Of a stretch of 64,000 nt of DNA, positions 51,106-60,225 are shown piece by piece. A model generated the notes under the pieces. The model was not told where the DNA came from. It did no database searches and worked only from the letters and a program-made list of their open reading frames with translations. The DNA is from Rhodopseudomonas julia (GTDB lineage: Bacteria > Pseudomonadota > Alphaproteobacteria > Rhizobiales > Afifellaceae): the NCBI RefSeq assembly GCF_030813515.1, contig NZ_JAUSUK010000001.1, positions 868,001-932,000 of the forward strand, written 5' to 3'. Position 1 is the stretch's first letter, and each line of letters opens with the position of its first letter. The position numbers and the translations under genes were made by a program.

Positions 51106-51417
51106 TTATTCGACGATCTCGTCGCCCGGGACTTCGATCTGGTGGCCTTCGCCGCCGTCGAAGAGCACGGAATAAGCGCCATCCGGCTTGTCGAACTCGA
51201 ATTCCGAGTTCTCGTCCATCTTGCCCTCGTTGAGGGTCTCGCCGTTCCCGTTCCTCACCTTGACCGGCACGTTGGAGGCCGAGGCGCCGTCGGAAAAACC
51301 ACCCTCGCAGAGGACGGTCCCGTCACCATTGTCGTAGCAGGAGAAAAGCGGCGTATGCGCCAGAGCCGGCGTGACACTGAAACCGATCGCCGCGGCGATA
51401 AGGGCTCCGATTTTCAT
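51106..51417 (-). CDS. Small periplasmic protein of the feo operon
   Basis: A 103-aa exported protein. The signal K-I-G-A-L-I-A-A-A-I-G-F-S-V ends T-P-A-L-A, and again the mature chain begins with His (H-T-P-L-F-S-C-Y-D-N-G-D-G-T-V-L-C-E-G-G-F). A Cys pair suggests a disulfide. The end is acidic. It resembles small partners found with DUF4198 proteins in metal-uptake loci, but I cannot name a family with certainty. It is the first gene after the iron box, 22 bp before the DUF4198 gene. Confidence 0.7.
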   Translation of the reverse strand: MKIGALIAAAIGFSVTPALAHTPLFSCYDNGDGTVLCEGGFSDGASASNVPVKVRNGNGETLNEGKMDENSEFEFDKPDGAYSVLFDGGEGHQIEVPGDEIVE

Positions 51418-51525
51418 CTCGTGGCGAACCTTCACGATTGCGTCCTTTCCGAAAGGGCTTTGCAACGATGGCGGCTCGCTGACGATGCGCATGCGCAGGT
51501 CAGCTCGGCCGCCCGACCTCATCCC

Positions 51526-51548
51526 TGACTCTTATTCTCATATTATGA
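51526..51548. promoter_or_regulatory. Iron-responsive box (RirA/IRO-like) upstream of the feo operon
   Basis: TGACTCTTATTCTCA (51526-51540) is TGA-N9-TCA, running into the inverted repeat TCATA-T-TATGA (51538-51548). It is 109 bp upstream of the first feo-operon gene and closely resembles the heme-locus box. Control by RirA or another Rrf2/Fur-class iron regulator is inferred. Confidence 0.6.
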
Positions 51549-51640
51549 TCTGAGAGGCCCTCCAATGCGACGGAGGACGGATGCGCGCTTTCGCCACGCA
51601 TTTGCAGAAGCGTTCGAAACTGGGGCGGAGAGCCGCCCGC

Positions 51641-52606
51641 TCAGGCGGTTTCGGAGATCGGAAAGAAGCAGGCCGCCGCCTGCGTCGGCGACGGCCGATC
51701 GCTTGCAAGCGTCGGCCGCTCTTCCCGGCATTTCGCCTGCGCATTGGGGCAGCGGGGCGCGAAGGCGCAGCCCTGCGGCGGGTTCAAAGGATCGGGCAGT
51801 TCGGCAAGCTCCACCTCGCGGCGGATGCGTCTTTGCCCCGGCACCGGCGCCGCATCGAAGAGAAGCTTCGTATAGGGATGGCGCGGGCGCCGGAAAAGCT
51901 CGCGGGTTTCGGCAATCTCCACGATGCGGCCGAAATACATGACCGCCACCCGGTCCGACACATTGCCGACGACGGAGAGGTCGTGGCTGATGAAGACATA
52001 GGTGAGGCCGAGCCGCTCCTTCAGATCCTCCAGAAGATTGAGCACCTGCGCCTGCACCGAGACATCGAGGGCTGAGACCGGCTCGTCGAGCACAATGATC
52101 TCCGCTTCCGCCGCGAGCGCGCGGGCGATGCCGATCCTCTGCGCCTGACCGCCTGAAAATTCGTGCGGATAGCGGTCGAGGAAATCGGAGGCGAGTTTGA
52201 CCGCCTCCATCAGCTCGTTCATGCGCGCTTTGCGCGCCTCTTTCTTCATGCCGAGAAGATGGATCATCGGCGCCTCCAGAATGGCGCGGATGGTCTTGCG
52301 CGGATTGAGGGCGGCCACCGGGTCCTGGAAGAGATACTGGATCTTGCGCGCAGTCTCCAAAGAGCCGGTGAGCGGCGTTCCTTTGAGCGTGATCTCGCCT
52401 TCCGACGGGCGGTCGAGGCCGACGAGCATGCGGGCGAGCGTCGACTTCCCGCAGCCGGATTCGCCCACGATGCCGAGCGTCTCGCCCTCCTTCACGGCAA
52501 GATCGACGCCCTGAACCGCATGCACGCGCGGGCGCGCGGTACCGAACAAGGTACGGCCGCCGCCGAAGAAGCGTTTGACGCCCGTCATTTCCAAAAGCGC
52601 GCTCAT
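51641..52606 (-). CDS. dppF: Dipeptide/oligopeptide ABC transporter ATP-binding protein DppF
   Basis: A 321-aa ATPase of the peptide/nickel family. Walker A is G-E-S-G-C-G-K-S-T, the signature F-S-G-G-Q-A-Q-R-I, Walker B I-I-V-L-D-E-P-V-S-A-L-D, and the C-terminal oligopeptide motif has the cysteines of a likely FeS or Zn site (C-A-F-A-P-R-C, then C). ATG 52606 overlaps the end of the preceding gene by 4 bp; a longer open frame upstream is within that gene. Confidence 0.9.
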   Translation of the reverse strand: MSALLEMTGVKRFFGGGRTLFGTARPRVHAVQGVDLAVKEGETLGIVGESGCGKSTLARMLVGLDRPSEGEITLKGTPLTGSLETARKIQYLFQDPVAALNPRKTIRAILEAPMIHLLGMKKEARKARMNELMEAVKLASDFLDRYPHEFSGGQAQRIGIARALAAEAEIIVLDEPVSALDVSVQAQVLNLLEDLKERLGLTYVFISHDLSVVGNVSDRVAVMYFGRIVEIAETRELFRRPRHPYTKLLFDAAPVPGQRRIRREVELAELPDPLNPPQGCAFAPRCPNAQAKCREERPTLASDRPSPTQAAACFFPISETA

Positions 52607-54588
52607 TGCCCCGCCTCCGCATGGGCGTCCACACGGGCGTCCGCAGCGGCATCCGCATCTTCGACGAGCGGATAGAGGCAGCGCGCCATGCGCCCCGGCG
52701 CCACCTCGCCGAGCGGGATATCGCCGGCCCGGCAATCGGGCTGCGCCCGCGGGCAGCGGGGTGCGAAGGCACAGCCTTCGGGCAGCCGGTTGAGCGGCGG
52801 CGGCAGGCCTTCGATCGCATCGAGCCGCCGGTCGGGATCGTCGAGAAGCGGCACGCAATCGATGAGTTTGCGCGTATAGGGATGCGCCGGCGCGTCGAGC
52901 ACGTCCTCGGTCCGCCCCATCTCCACGATGCGCCCGGCATACATCACCGCCACCCTCTCGCAGATTTCCGAGACGACACCGAAATCATGGGTGATGAAGA
53001 GGACGGCGGTGTGCTTTTCGTGGCGGAGATCGTCGAGCAGCTTCAGGACCTGCGCCTGGACGGTGACATCGAGCGCCGTCGTCGGCTCGTCGGCGATCAA
53101 GACCTCCGGCTCGTTGACGAGGGCGATCGCGATCGCCACGCGCTGGCGCATGCCGCCCGAAAGCTCGTGCGGATAGCTTTTCGCCCGCTCTTTCGGGTTC
53201 GGGATCTGCACGGCGCCGAGAAGATCGACCGCCTTCGCCCAGGCCTCGGCGCGGCTCACCGGCTGATGGGCGCGCACCGCCTCGGCGATCTGGTCGCCGA
53301 CGGTGAAAAGCGGATGCAGGCTCGACAGCGGATCCTGAAAGATCATCGAGATCTCGCCGCCGCGCAGGCGTCGGAGCTCGCCGTCGCGCATCTCCAGCAC
53401 GTCGCGTCCCTCGCGCATCACCCGTCCGCCGACGATGGCGCCCGGCGGCGAGGGAACGAGGCTTGCGATCGACAGCGCCGTCACCGATTTGCCGGAGCCG
53501 GACTCGCCGACGAGACCCAGGCACTCCTCCTTGCCGAGCCTCAGATCGACCCCGCCGACGGCACGAAAGACGTCACGCCCGATCGAAAACTCGGTTTGAA
53601 GCCCGACGACGTCGAGCGCCCCCGTCTCGCCCGCCGGCATCTCCGGCACCTTGCGCCGCTTCACCTGCGTGCGCGCGGACGGATGGGCGAGCGCGCCGGA
53701 GCGCAGGCGTGGATCGAGCACGTCGCGGATGCCGTCGCCCAGAAGATTGATGCTCATGACGATGATGAAGATCATCACGCCCGGAATGATCGAGACGTAA
53801 GGCGCGGTGAAGAGGAGCTTCCGCCCCTCGCCCAGCATCGAGCCGAGATCGGCCTGCGGTGGCTGCGCCCCGAGCCCCAGAAAGGAGAGCCCCGCCGTCT
53901 CCAGGATCATCCAGCCGACCGTGGTCGAGAGCGCGATGACGATCGTCGGCAGGACGTTCGGAAAGATCTCCGTCGCGACGAGCCGGATCGGCCCCTTGCC
54001 GGAAAGCTTCGCCGCCTCGACGAAATCGCGCCGCGCGAGCCCCAGCGTGATGCCCCGAATGTTGCGGGCGAAGAAAGGGATATTGACGACGGCGATCGCA
54101 TAAAGCGCGTTCAACAGCCCCGGCCCCAGAACCGCGACGATCGCGAGCGCCAGGAGAATGTACGGAAACGCCATCAGCATATCGATCCCGCGCATCATCA
54201 GATGGTCGGTGCGCCCGCCCGCATAGCCGGCGATAAGCCCGATGAGAGATCCGAAGAAGGCGGCGATCAGCGAGGCGGAGATGCCGACGGCCAGCGAGAT
54301 CCGCGTCCCCCAGACGAGGCGTGAGAGAATATCGCGGCCGAGATGGTCGGTGCCGAGAAGATGTCCCTCTGAGAACGGCCGCTGCAGCCGCTCCGCCGGC
54401 GCCGTCGCGTCGGGCGGGGCAATCGGCAGAAGCGGAGCCGCCAGCGCCACCACGATAACGAGGCTGAGAAGAACGAGACCCAGAGCCGCCAGCCGGTTGT
54501 TGGCGAGAAGCCGCCAGGAGGCCGGCCGCGACGACCGTGCGGCTGCCGCGGGCTCGGCCTCTTCGCCAGGGTCTGCCGCAACGCTCAT
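52603..54588 (-). CDS. Fused peptide ABC transporter permease-ATPase (DppC-DppD)
   Basis: A 661-aa protein formed by two usually separate genes in one uninterrupted frame. Residues 1 to about 300 are a DppC permease with the N-terminal OppC helix and the coupling loop R[10 protein letters not shown], ending with [13 protein letters not shown]. After a linker of about 30 residues (rich in A, R, K) a DppD ATPase follows, with Walker A G-E-S-G-S-G-K-S, signature L-S-G-G-M-R-Q-R, Walker [13 protein letters not shown] and the C-terminal cysteine motif. No stop lies between. Fusions of this kind are annotated in rhizobia, so it is likely genuine. Confidence 0.88.
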   Translation of the reverse strand: MSVAADPGEEAEPAAAARSSRPASWRLLANNRLAALGLVLLSLVIVVALAAPLLPIAPPDATAPAERLQRPFSEGHLLGTDHLGRDILSRLVWGTRISLAVGISASLIAAFFGSLIGLIAGYAGGRTDHLMMRGIDMLMAFPYILLALAIVAVLGPGLLNALYAIAVVNIPFFARNIRGITLGLARRDFVEAAKLSGKGPIRLVATEIFPNVLPTIVIALSTTVGWMILETAGLSFLGLGAQPPQADLGSMLGEGRKLLFTAPYVSIIPGVMIFIIVMSINLLGDGIRDVLDPRLRSGALAHPSARTQVKRRKVPEMPAGETGALDVVGLQTEFSIGRDVFRAVGGVDLRLGKEECLGLVGESGSGKSVTALSIASLVPSPPGAIVGGRVMREGRDVLEMRDGELRRLRGGEISMIFQDPLSSLHPLFTVGDQIAEAVRAHQPVSRAEAWAKAVDLLGAVQIPNPKERAKSYPHELSGGMRQRVAIAIALVNEPEVLIADEPTTALDVTVQAQVLKLLDDLRHEKHTAVLFITHDFGVVSEICERVAVMYAGRIVEMGRTEDVLDAPAHPYTRKLIDCVPLLDDPDRRLDAIEGLPPPLNRLPEGCAFAPRCPRAQPDCRAGDIPLGEVAPGRMARCLYPLVEDADAAADARVDAHAEAGQ

Positions 54589-55532
54589 GGCTTCAGCCTC
54601 GGATCGAGCATCGCCTGCACGACATCGGCGGCGAGATTGAAAAGCACGTAGCTTGCCGCCACCACGAACACCCCGCCCTGGACGAGGAGCACGTCGCGGG
54701 TCGAAATCGCCTTCACCAGCATGTCGCCGATCCCCGGCCACTGGAACACCGTCTCGATGTAGACGGCGCCGCCGAGCACGAAACCCGCCTGAATGCCGAT
54801 CACCGGAATGACGGAGACGAGCGCCGCCTTGAAGGCGTGACGATAGATCACCCGCCGCTCCGACAAGCCCTTGGCGCGGGCGGTGCGGATATAATCCTGG
54901 CGCAGAACCTCCAGCATCGAGGCACGCGTCATGCGCGCGATGACGCCCGTCGCCACGACCGCGAGCGTCGTCGCCGGCAGGATCAGATGTTTGGCGAGAT
55001 CGAGCGGCCCGCCGCCGCCATAGATCGCCTCCATGCCGCTTGCCGGCAGCCAGCGAAGGTCGACGGCGAAGACGAGAATGAGAAGAAGCCCGAGCCAGAA
55101 GGAGGGAATGGAAATGCCGATCAGCACCAGAAAGGTGATGATGCGGTCGGCCCAGCCGAACTGGCGCACGGCCGAAACGATGCCGGCGAGAAGGCCGAAG
55201 ATCGAGCACAGAACGAGCGAGGTGCCGGCGAGAATGAGCGTGGCGCGAAAGCGCTCCAGCACCTCGTCGATCACCGGCCGGTTGAGTGAATAGGAGCGGC
55301 CGAAATCGCCCTGCAGCACATTGCCGATCCAGACGAGATACTGCTCCGGCAAAGAGCGGTCGAGACCGAGCTGGCGGTTCAATCGCTCGACATTCTCAGG
55401 CGTCGCATAAGAACCGAGGATCGCCGTCGCCGGATCGCCCGGGATCGCCGCGATGATCAAAAAGACGATGATCGACAGCCCGAAGAGGACGGGAATGGCG
55501 GCCAGAAGCCGCCGGCCGATATAGCCAGTCAT
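54585..55532 (-). CDS. dppB: Dipeptide/oligopeptide ABC transporter permease DppB
   Basis: A 315-aa permease with six hydrophobic helices and the family blocks P-G-D-P-A, L-G-L-D-R-S-L-P-E-Q-Y and the EAA-like coupling loop with R-T-A-R-A-K-G-L-S. The end [11 protein letters not shown] overlaps the start of the DppC-DppD fusion by 4 bp. It follows the binding-protein gene by 31 bp in a dppABCDF-type operon. Confidence 0.92.
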   Translation of the reverse strand: MTGYIGRRLLAAIPVLFGLSIIVFLIIAAIPGDPATAILGSYATPENVERLNRQLGLDRSLPEQYLVWIGNVLQGDFGRSYSLNRPVIDEVLERFRATLILAGTSLVLCSIFGLLAGIVSAVRQFGWADRIITFLVLIGISIPSFWLGLLLILVFAVDLRWLPASGMEAIYGGGGPLDLAKHLILPATTLAVVATGVIARMTRASMLEVLRQDYIRTARAKGLSERRVIYRHAFKAALVSVIPVIGIQAGFVLGGAVYIETVFQWPGIGDMLVKAISTRDVLLVQGGVFVVAASYVLFNLAADVVQAMLDPRLKP

Positions 55533-55563
55533 CGCCGCCCTCCCCGGCCGCCCCCGCGCAGAT

Positions 55564-57135
55564 TCACTGCTTCGTCACGTCCTTCAGATGCAAGAGGAAG
55601 GAGGGCTGCAGCGAAAAGCCGCCGACCCTTTCCGTCGTCACGGCGTTCTGCTTCCAATTGGCGATGAAGATCCACGGCGCGTCGTCGTGGATGATCACCT
55701 GAGCCTCCTTGTAGAGCTTGGCGCGTTCGTCTTGATCGGTGGAGCGGCGCGCCTTTTCCAGGAGCTCGTCGACCTTCTCGTTGGAATAATAGCCGGAGTT
55801 GAAGCCGCCCTCGTCCGGCAGCGCATCTGAGCGCAAGGTGAGATAAGGCAGCGTATCGGGATCGTTGGTCATCCAGGCCATCTCCGCCATGTCGGCCTTG
55901 CCTTCCAATCCCGGATTCACCTGCGCCAGGAACGTGTTCCACTCATAGCTTTCGATCTTCGCATCGAGCCCCACTTTCGCGAGATCGGCCTGGATGGCGG
56001 TGCCCATCGGCACGGGATCGAGCATGCCGGAACCGCCCTCCGTCACATAGAAGGTGAGCTCCGCGTTCTCTACGCCGGCCTCCTTCAGGAGCGCCTTCGC
56101 CTTTTCCGGATCGTAGGGATAGGGCTTCACGTCGTCATTGTGCGCCCAGGCGAAAGCCGGCGGCACCGGCCCGGCGGCGACCTCGGCCGTGCCCTGCAGC
56201 ACGTCGTCGACCAGAGAACGTTTGTTGACGGCGTAATTCACCGCCTGGCGAACGCGCTTGTCGGCGAACGGACCATCCTTGGTGTTCAAGATGACGTACC
56301 AGAGATGCGGCCCCGCCTGCTCGTAGACCTTGAAGGTCGGATCGTCGGCGAACGTCTTGAGGTTGTCCGGCGGCACTTCCACCATCACGTCGATGCCGCC
56401 CGACAGCATCTCGGCGATCCGCGTATTGGCATCGGTGATCGGGCGGAAGACGACGGCCTCGAGCGAGGGCGCCCCGTCCCAGTAATCGTCGTTGCGGGTC
56501 AAGACGACACGGGTGTTGGAATCCCAGGTCTCGAACTTGAAGGGCCCCGTGCCGACCGGATGGCGGCCGACATCCTTGCCGTATTCCTTCACGGCGTCGG
56601 GCGAGACGATGAGCCCCGTCGGATAAGCGAGATTGGACAGGAAGGGCGCGTAAGGCTCCTTCAGCTTGAAGACCACCGTCATATCGTCGGGCGTGGCGAT
56701 CTCGTCGACGGAGGAGAAGAAGAAGGCGAGCGGGAAGGGTCCCGTATCATGATAGGGATGATCCTCGTCGAGCATCCTCTCGAAATTGAACTTCACCGCC
56801 TCGGCGTTGAAGGGCGTGCCGTCGTGAAAGGTGACGCCCTCGCGCAGATGGAAGGTGTAGGTCAGCCCGTCCTCGCTCACCTCCCAGGATTTCGCCAAAG
56901 CCGGTTCGGGCTCCAGCGTGCCGTCCTTGGTGCGCACCAGCCCATCATAGAGATTGACGAGAATACGAAAGTCGTTCGATGCGGTGACGGCGTGCGGATC
57001 GAGCGATTTCGGCTCGGCGATCTGCCCGACGATGAGAACATTCGGGGGCGTCTGCGCCTCGGCCTTCGGCACGAATCCGGCGGCAAGGGCAAGCGCGCAA
57101 AGCCCGAACAGGGCCGTTCGCCAGAGACCTCTCAT
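55564..57135 (-). CDS. dppA: Peptide ABC transporter substrate-binding protein DppA-like
   Basis: A 523-aa periplasmic binding protein of family 5. The signal peptide R-G-L-W-R-T-A-L-F-G-L-C-A-L ends near A-E-A-Q. Signature segments are L-D-P-H-A-V-T-A-S-N-D, L-R-E-G-V-T-F-H-D-G-T-P-F and V-G-T-G-P-F-K. ATG 57135, with GGAGGAG upstream, is preferred to ATG 57165. First gene of the peptide importer operon; the peptide class is not determinable. Confidence 0.92.
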   Translation of the reverse strand: MRGLWRTALFGLCALALAAGFVPKAEAQTPPNVLIVGQIAEPKSLDPHAVTASNDFRILVNLYDGLVRTKDGTLEPEPALAKSWEVSEDGLTYTFHLREGVTFHDGTPFNAEAVKFNFERMLDEDHPYHDTGPFPLAFFFSSVDEIATPDDMTVVFKLKEPYAPFLSNLAYPTGLIVSPDAVKEYGKDVGRHPVGTGPFKFETWDSNTRVVLTRNDDYWDGAPSLEAVVFRPITDANTRIAEMLSGGIDVMVEVPPDNLKTFADDPTFKVYEQAGPHLWYVILNTKDGPFADKRVRQAVNYAVNKRSLVDDVLQGTAEVAAGPVPPAFAWAHNDDVKPYPYDPEKAKALLKEAGVENAELTFYVTEGGSGMLDPVPMGTAIQADLAKVGLDAKIESYEWNTFLAQVNPGLEGKADMAEMAWMTNDPDTLPYLTLRSDALPDEGGFNSGYYSNEKVDELLEKARRSTDQDERAKLYKEAQVIIHDDAPWIFIANWKQNAVTTERVGGFSLQPSFLLHLKDVTKQ

Positions 57136-57394
57136 CAGCGTTCTCCTCCATTGCTGTTGGCCCATTCCATCACGAGCCGCATCGGGAAAGCAAACCCGCC
57201 GGCCTCCAGATTTCGCGGCAAAAACCCGTCAGTCGCAATTTGCCGAAGCATTGCAAGCGCTTCGCCATGACGGGCGGATTCCCGCAGCCAGCAAGGCCGC
57301 GCCAAAGTCGCGCGGATCGAACCTTGGCCCCTTGCGTTCATGTCTTGGCGCTGCAGATGAGTTGCGTATCAGCACCAATCTCAAGCTCTTGAGG

Positions 57395-58957
57395 ATGCCT
57401 TTGTCGCCAAGCTCGACCGAAATCGACACGTCTCGCTCGTCTTCCCCGCGCCCATCTCCCGATGGCGAGGGCGTAGCCTCTGCGAGCGGGTTCGAACGCA
57501 TCCTGGAGCCTGGGCGCAATTGCTGGCGCATCGACACGGCCCACCGCGCGAGCCTCCTCATCGACGGCGCCACCTACTTCCGCCGCCTCGACGAAGCGCT
57601 CCGCAAGGCGCGGCACTCGATCCTCATCATCGGCTGGGACTTCGATGCGAGCGCGCAATTGCGCCCCGACAAGGAAGACGGCGAAACGCTCGGCACGCTG
57701 CTGCGCTCGCTCGTGGAGGAAAAGGAGACGCTTCAGGTCCAGATCCTGATCTGGAACCTGTCGCCGGTGCACACGCCGAGCGCCACCCTGCCGCTCATCG
57801 TCGGCGCCGATTGGGAGGAGCATCCGCGCATCGCGCTGCATCTCGACAACCATCACCCGGCCTACGGCGTGCAGCACCGCAAGATCGTCGTCATCGACGG
57901 CGTGCTCGCCTTCGTCGGCGGCATTGACCTGACCATCAACCGCTGGGATACGAGCCGCCATCAGCCGCAGGACCCGGCCAGGCAGACGGTGAACGGCGAT
58001 TCCTACGACCCGATCCACGATATGGAGATGATGGTCGACGGCGCCGTGGCCCGTTCCATGGCCGATCTGGCGCGCGATCATTGGGAAGCGGCGACCGAGG
58101 AGAAGGCCGCGATTCCGTCGGCGGAAGGCCCGCAGGGCGGCGGAGAAGGCGAAGCCGAAGATCTATGGCCGGAGGATCTTGAACCGGATTTCAGCGATAT
58201 CGACATCGGCATCGCCCGCACCGTGCCCGCCATCGATAAAGACCGTGAGGTGCGCGAAATCGAGAGCCTCACCTTCGACGCTCTGCGCGCGGCACGCAAC
58301 ACGATCTATATCGAGAACCAGTATCTGTCCGACGACAAGGTCGGCGATATCCTCGAAGAACGGCTGGCCGAAAAGGACGGGCCGGAGGTGGTCGCCGTCA
58401 TCACGCGCGCCAATCAGGGCGTGATCGAAGGCTGGTTCATGGGCGGCAATCTGAACCGCATGATCCGGCGTCTGCGCCAATGCGACCGCTATGGCCGCTT
58501 CGGCATCTATCATCCGGTGGCCTCCGTCGACCCGCACCTGGAAATCATGGTGCACGCCAAGGTGCTCATCATCGACGACCAGCTTCTTCGCGTCGGCTCA
58601 TCCAACCTCAACCGGCGCTCCACCGGCCTCGACAAGGAATGCGATCTCGCCATCGAAGCCCATGACGAAGACTGCCAGGCAATCATCCGCAAACTGCGCA
58701 ACCGGCTGCTCTCCGAACATCTCGATTGCACGCCGGACACGCTCGCCCAGGTGAGTGCGGAAGAAGACACGCTGGTGAAGGTGATCGATCGCCTCAACAC
58801 GAGCAACAAGCGGCTCATCGATTTTCCCGAGGTGAAGACACATGGCGCCAAGAAGCTGATGCCCGGCACCCGCCTGTTCGATCCGCGCGGCCCGATCGCC
58901 CTCTTCGGGCGGATCAGGCGCAAGGGCGGCCCGCATCGGCGCCGCAAGACCGGTTAG
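57395..58957 (+). CDS. Phospholipase D/cardiolipin synthase-like protein
   Basis: A 520-aa PLD-superfamily protein with two catalytic HKD motifs: Q-H-R-K-I-V-V-I-D-G (near residue 165) and V-H-A-K-V-L-I-I-D-D (near residue 387). Between them is an acidic insertion rich in G, E and D (E-G-P-Q-G-G-G-E-G-E-A-E-D-L). No N-terminal membrane helices are seen, so it resembles E. coli YbhO/ClsB-type or soluble PLDs rather than ClsA. The start is uncertain: ATG 57395 gives a Ser/Pro-rich N-terminus and has a weak ribosome-binding site. It may transfer phosphatidyl groups or cleave phosphodiesters. Confidence 0.82.
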   Translation: MPLSPSSTEIDTSRSSSPRPSPDGEGVASASGFERILEPGRNCWRIDTAHRASLLIDGATYFRRLDEALRKARHSILIIGWDFDASAQLRPDKEDGETLGTLLRSLVEEKETLQVQILIWNLSPVHTPSATLPLIVGADWEEHPRIALHLDNHHPAYGVQHRKIVVIDGVLAFVGGIDLTINRWDTSRHQPQDPARQTVNGDSYDPIHDMEMMVDGAVARSMADLARDHWEAATEEKAAIPSAEGPQGGGEGEAEDLWPEDLEPDFSDIDIGIARTVPAIDKDREVREIESLTFDALRAARNTIYIENQYLSDDKVGDILEERLAEKDGPEVVAVITRANQGVIEGWFMGGNLNRMIRRLRQCDRYGRFGIYHPVASVDPHLEIMVHAKVLIIDDQLLRVGSSNLNRRSTGLDKECDLAIEAHDEDCQAIIRKLRNRLLSEHLDCTPDTLAQVSAEEDTLVKVIDRLNTSNKRLIDFPEVKTHGAKKLMPGTRLFDPRGPIALFGRIRRKGGPHRRRKTG

Positions 58958-59005
58958 AGCCTCATCTTAGCCGGAACCGCAGCGCCCTGCCCCGCTTATG
59001 CCCAG

Positions 59006-59755
59006 GTGCAGACACGAAGGCCTTCCGAGACGTCAGAACTGCCGGGCATAGAGACGCATCTTCGCGTCATGACCTGGAACATCCACGGCGGCGCCCCCTG
59101 GGGCGGACGGCGCAACCTCGCGCGCGTCAAGGAGATCGTCGCAGCCCACGATCCGGACGTCGTCGCGCTGCAAGAGGTCGATTCCCGACGCAGCGCGGTT
59201 GAGGCGACCTCTGCCTTCGAGGAGCTTGCCGAGGGGCTCGGCACCTATGCGGCGCACGCCAAGACGATCATCGCCCCCGATGGCGAATTCGGCCATATGC
59301 TGATCAGCCGATTTCCCTTCACCGGCACCAGCGCCCACGACATCTCCATCGCGGGCCGCGAGAGGCGGGCCGTCATCGACGCGCTCATCGAAACGCCCGG
59401 CGGGCGGCTGCATGTCGTCGCCGCGCATTTCGGGCTCGGCTTTGCCGAAAGGCGCCATCAGGCGAGCCTCGCGGCCGAACTCACACGCGCAGACGCGGCC
59501 GCCTCTATCATGCTCGGCGATTTCAACGAATGGCAGTGGCGCGGCGCCGTACGACGCGTTCTCCTCAAGGCCCTGCCCGAGCGCACGCCGGAGCGGACCT
59601 TCCCCGCCCATCTGCCTCTCCTGTCGCTCGACCGGATCTATGGCCGTCCCGCCGGCCTCATCGTGAAGAGCTTCGTCGACCCCGCCGGGCGGCTTGCCTC
59701 CGATCACCTACCTTTGATCGCCGACCTGGATCTGGGAGCCGTCGCTCGCACCTGA
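59006..59755 (+). CDS. Endonuclease/exonuclease/phosphatase family protein (YbhP-like)
   Basis: A 249-aa EEP-superfamily hydrolase. Core motifs are V-M-T-W-N-I-H-G-G, V-V-A-L-Q-E-V-D (metal Glu), H-V-V-A-A-H-F-G, I-M-L-G-D-F-N-E-W and A-S-D-H-L-P-L-I (catalytic Asp-His). It follows the PLD-like gene by 48 bp, the same pairing as ybhO-ybhP in E. coli, which suggests joint action on lipids or phosphodiesters. The GTG start at 59006 is the longest plausible; an ATG at 59069 would start directly at the core motif and is less likely. Confidence 0.83.
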   Translation: MQTRRPSETSELPGIETHLRVMTWNIHGGAPWGGRRNLARVKEIVAAHDPDVVALQEVDSRRSAVEATSAFEELAEGLGTYAAHAKTIIAPDGEFGHMLISRFPFTGTSAHDISIAGRERRAVIDALIETPGGRLHVVAAHFGLGFAERRHQASLAAELTRADAAASIMLGDFNEWQWRGAVRRVLLKALPERTPERTFPAHLPLLSLDRIYGRPAGLIVKSFVDPAGRLASDHLPLIADLDLGAVART

Positions 59756-59965
59756 CCTCTTTTGCGCCGTCTCCCGCAGAGAAACGGCCCTCTGCGCCGT
59801 CTCTCCGGCCCGTGCCACGATCGGATCGGAGCCTCGAAAATGGCACGCTGTGCCATTGCGTCACGTCGGCAACCCCCTTGTCGGGGACCATTTGATTCTT
59901 ACCGGCAAAGCGCCCGGTCGGCGTTGCGCCTGGCCGGTATTGCGCCCGGAAGGCGGGAGGAAAAC

Positions 59966-60193
59966 ATGGCTGATCAGGTTCTCGACGCGAAAGGGCTCAA
60001 TTGCCCGCTGCCGCTCTTGCGCGCCAGGAAGGTCTTGGAAGAACTGCCCTCCGGCAGCACACTCGAAGTCTCCGCGACAGATCCAGGCACCGTCAGGAAC
60101 TTCGAGGATTTCTGCCAGACGAGCGGTCACGAACTCGTGGAATCACGCACGGAGGGCGACGTCTTCACCTTCGTCATCAAACGTTGCGCGTGA
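59966..60193 (+). CDS. TusA-family sulfurtransferase
   Basis: A 75-aa TusA-like protein. The signature L-D-A-K-G-L-N-C-P-L-P-L-L-R-A-R-K contains the catalytic Cys in the C-P-x-P-L-x context, followed by D-P-G-T and a terminal beta-strand (F-T-F-V-I-K). ATG 59966 has GGGAGGA five bases upstream. TusA proteins relay persulfide sulfur to tRNA thiolation or molybdenum cofactor pathways; here it stands alone, so the acceptor is open. Confidence 0.92.
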   Translation: MADQVLDAKGLNCPLPLLRARKVLEELPSGSTLEVSATDPGTVRNFEDFCQTSGHELVESRTEGDVFTFVIKRCA

Positions 60194-60225
60194 CGTGAAC
60201 GGCCTGCGGCGCCGGCAGACATCGT

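Noticed and set aside
52606-54324. A 572-codon plus-strand open frame opposite the DppC-DppD fusion
   Set aside because: Antisense shadow; His/Asp/Arg-rich composition, no start signal.
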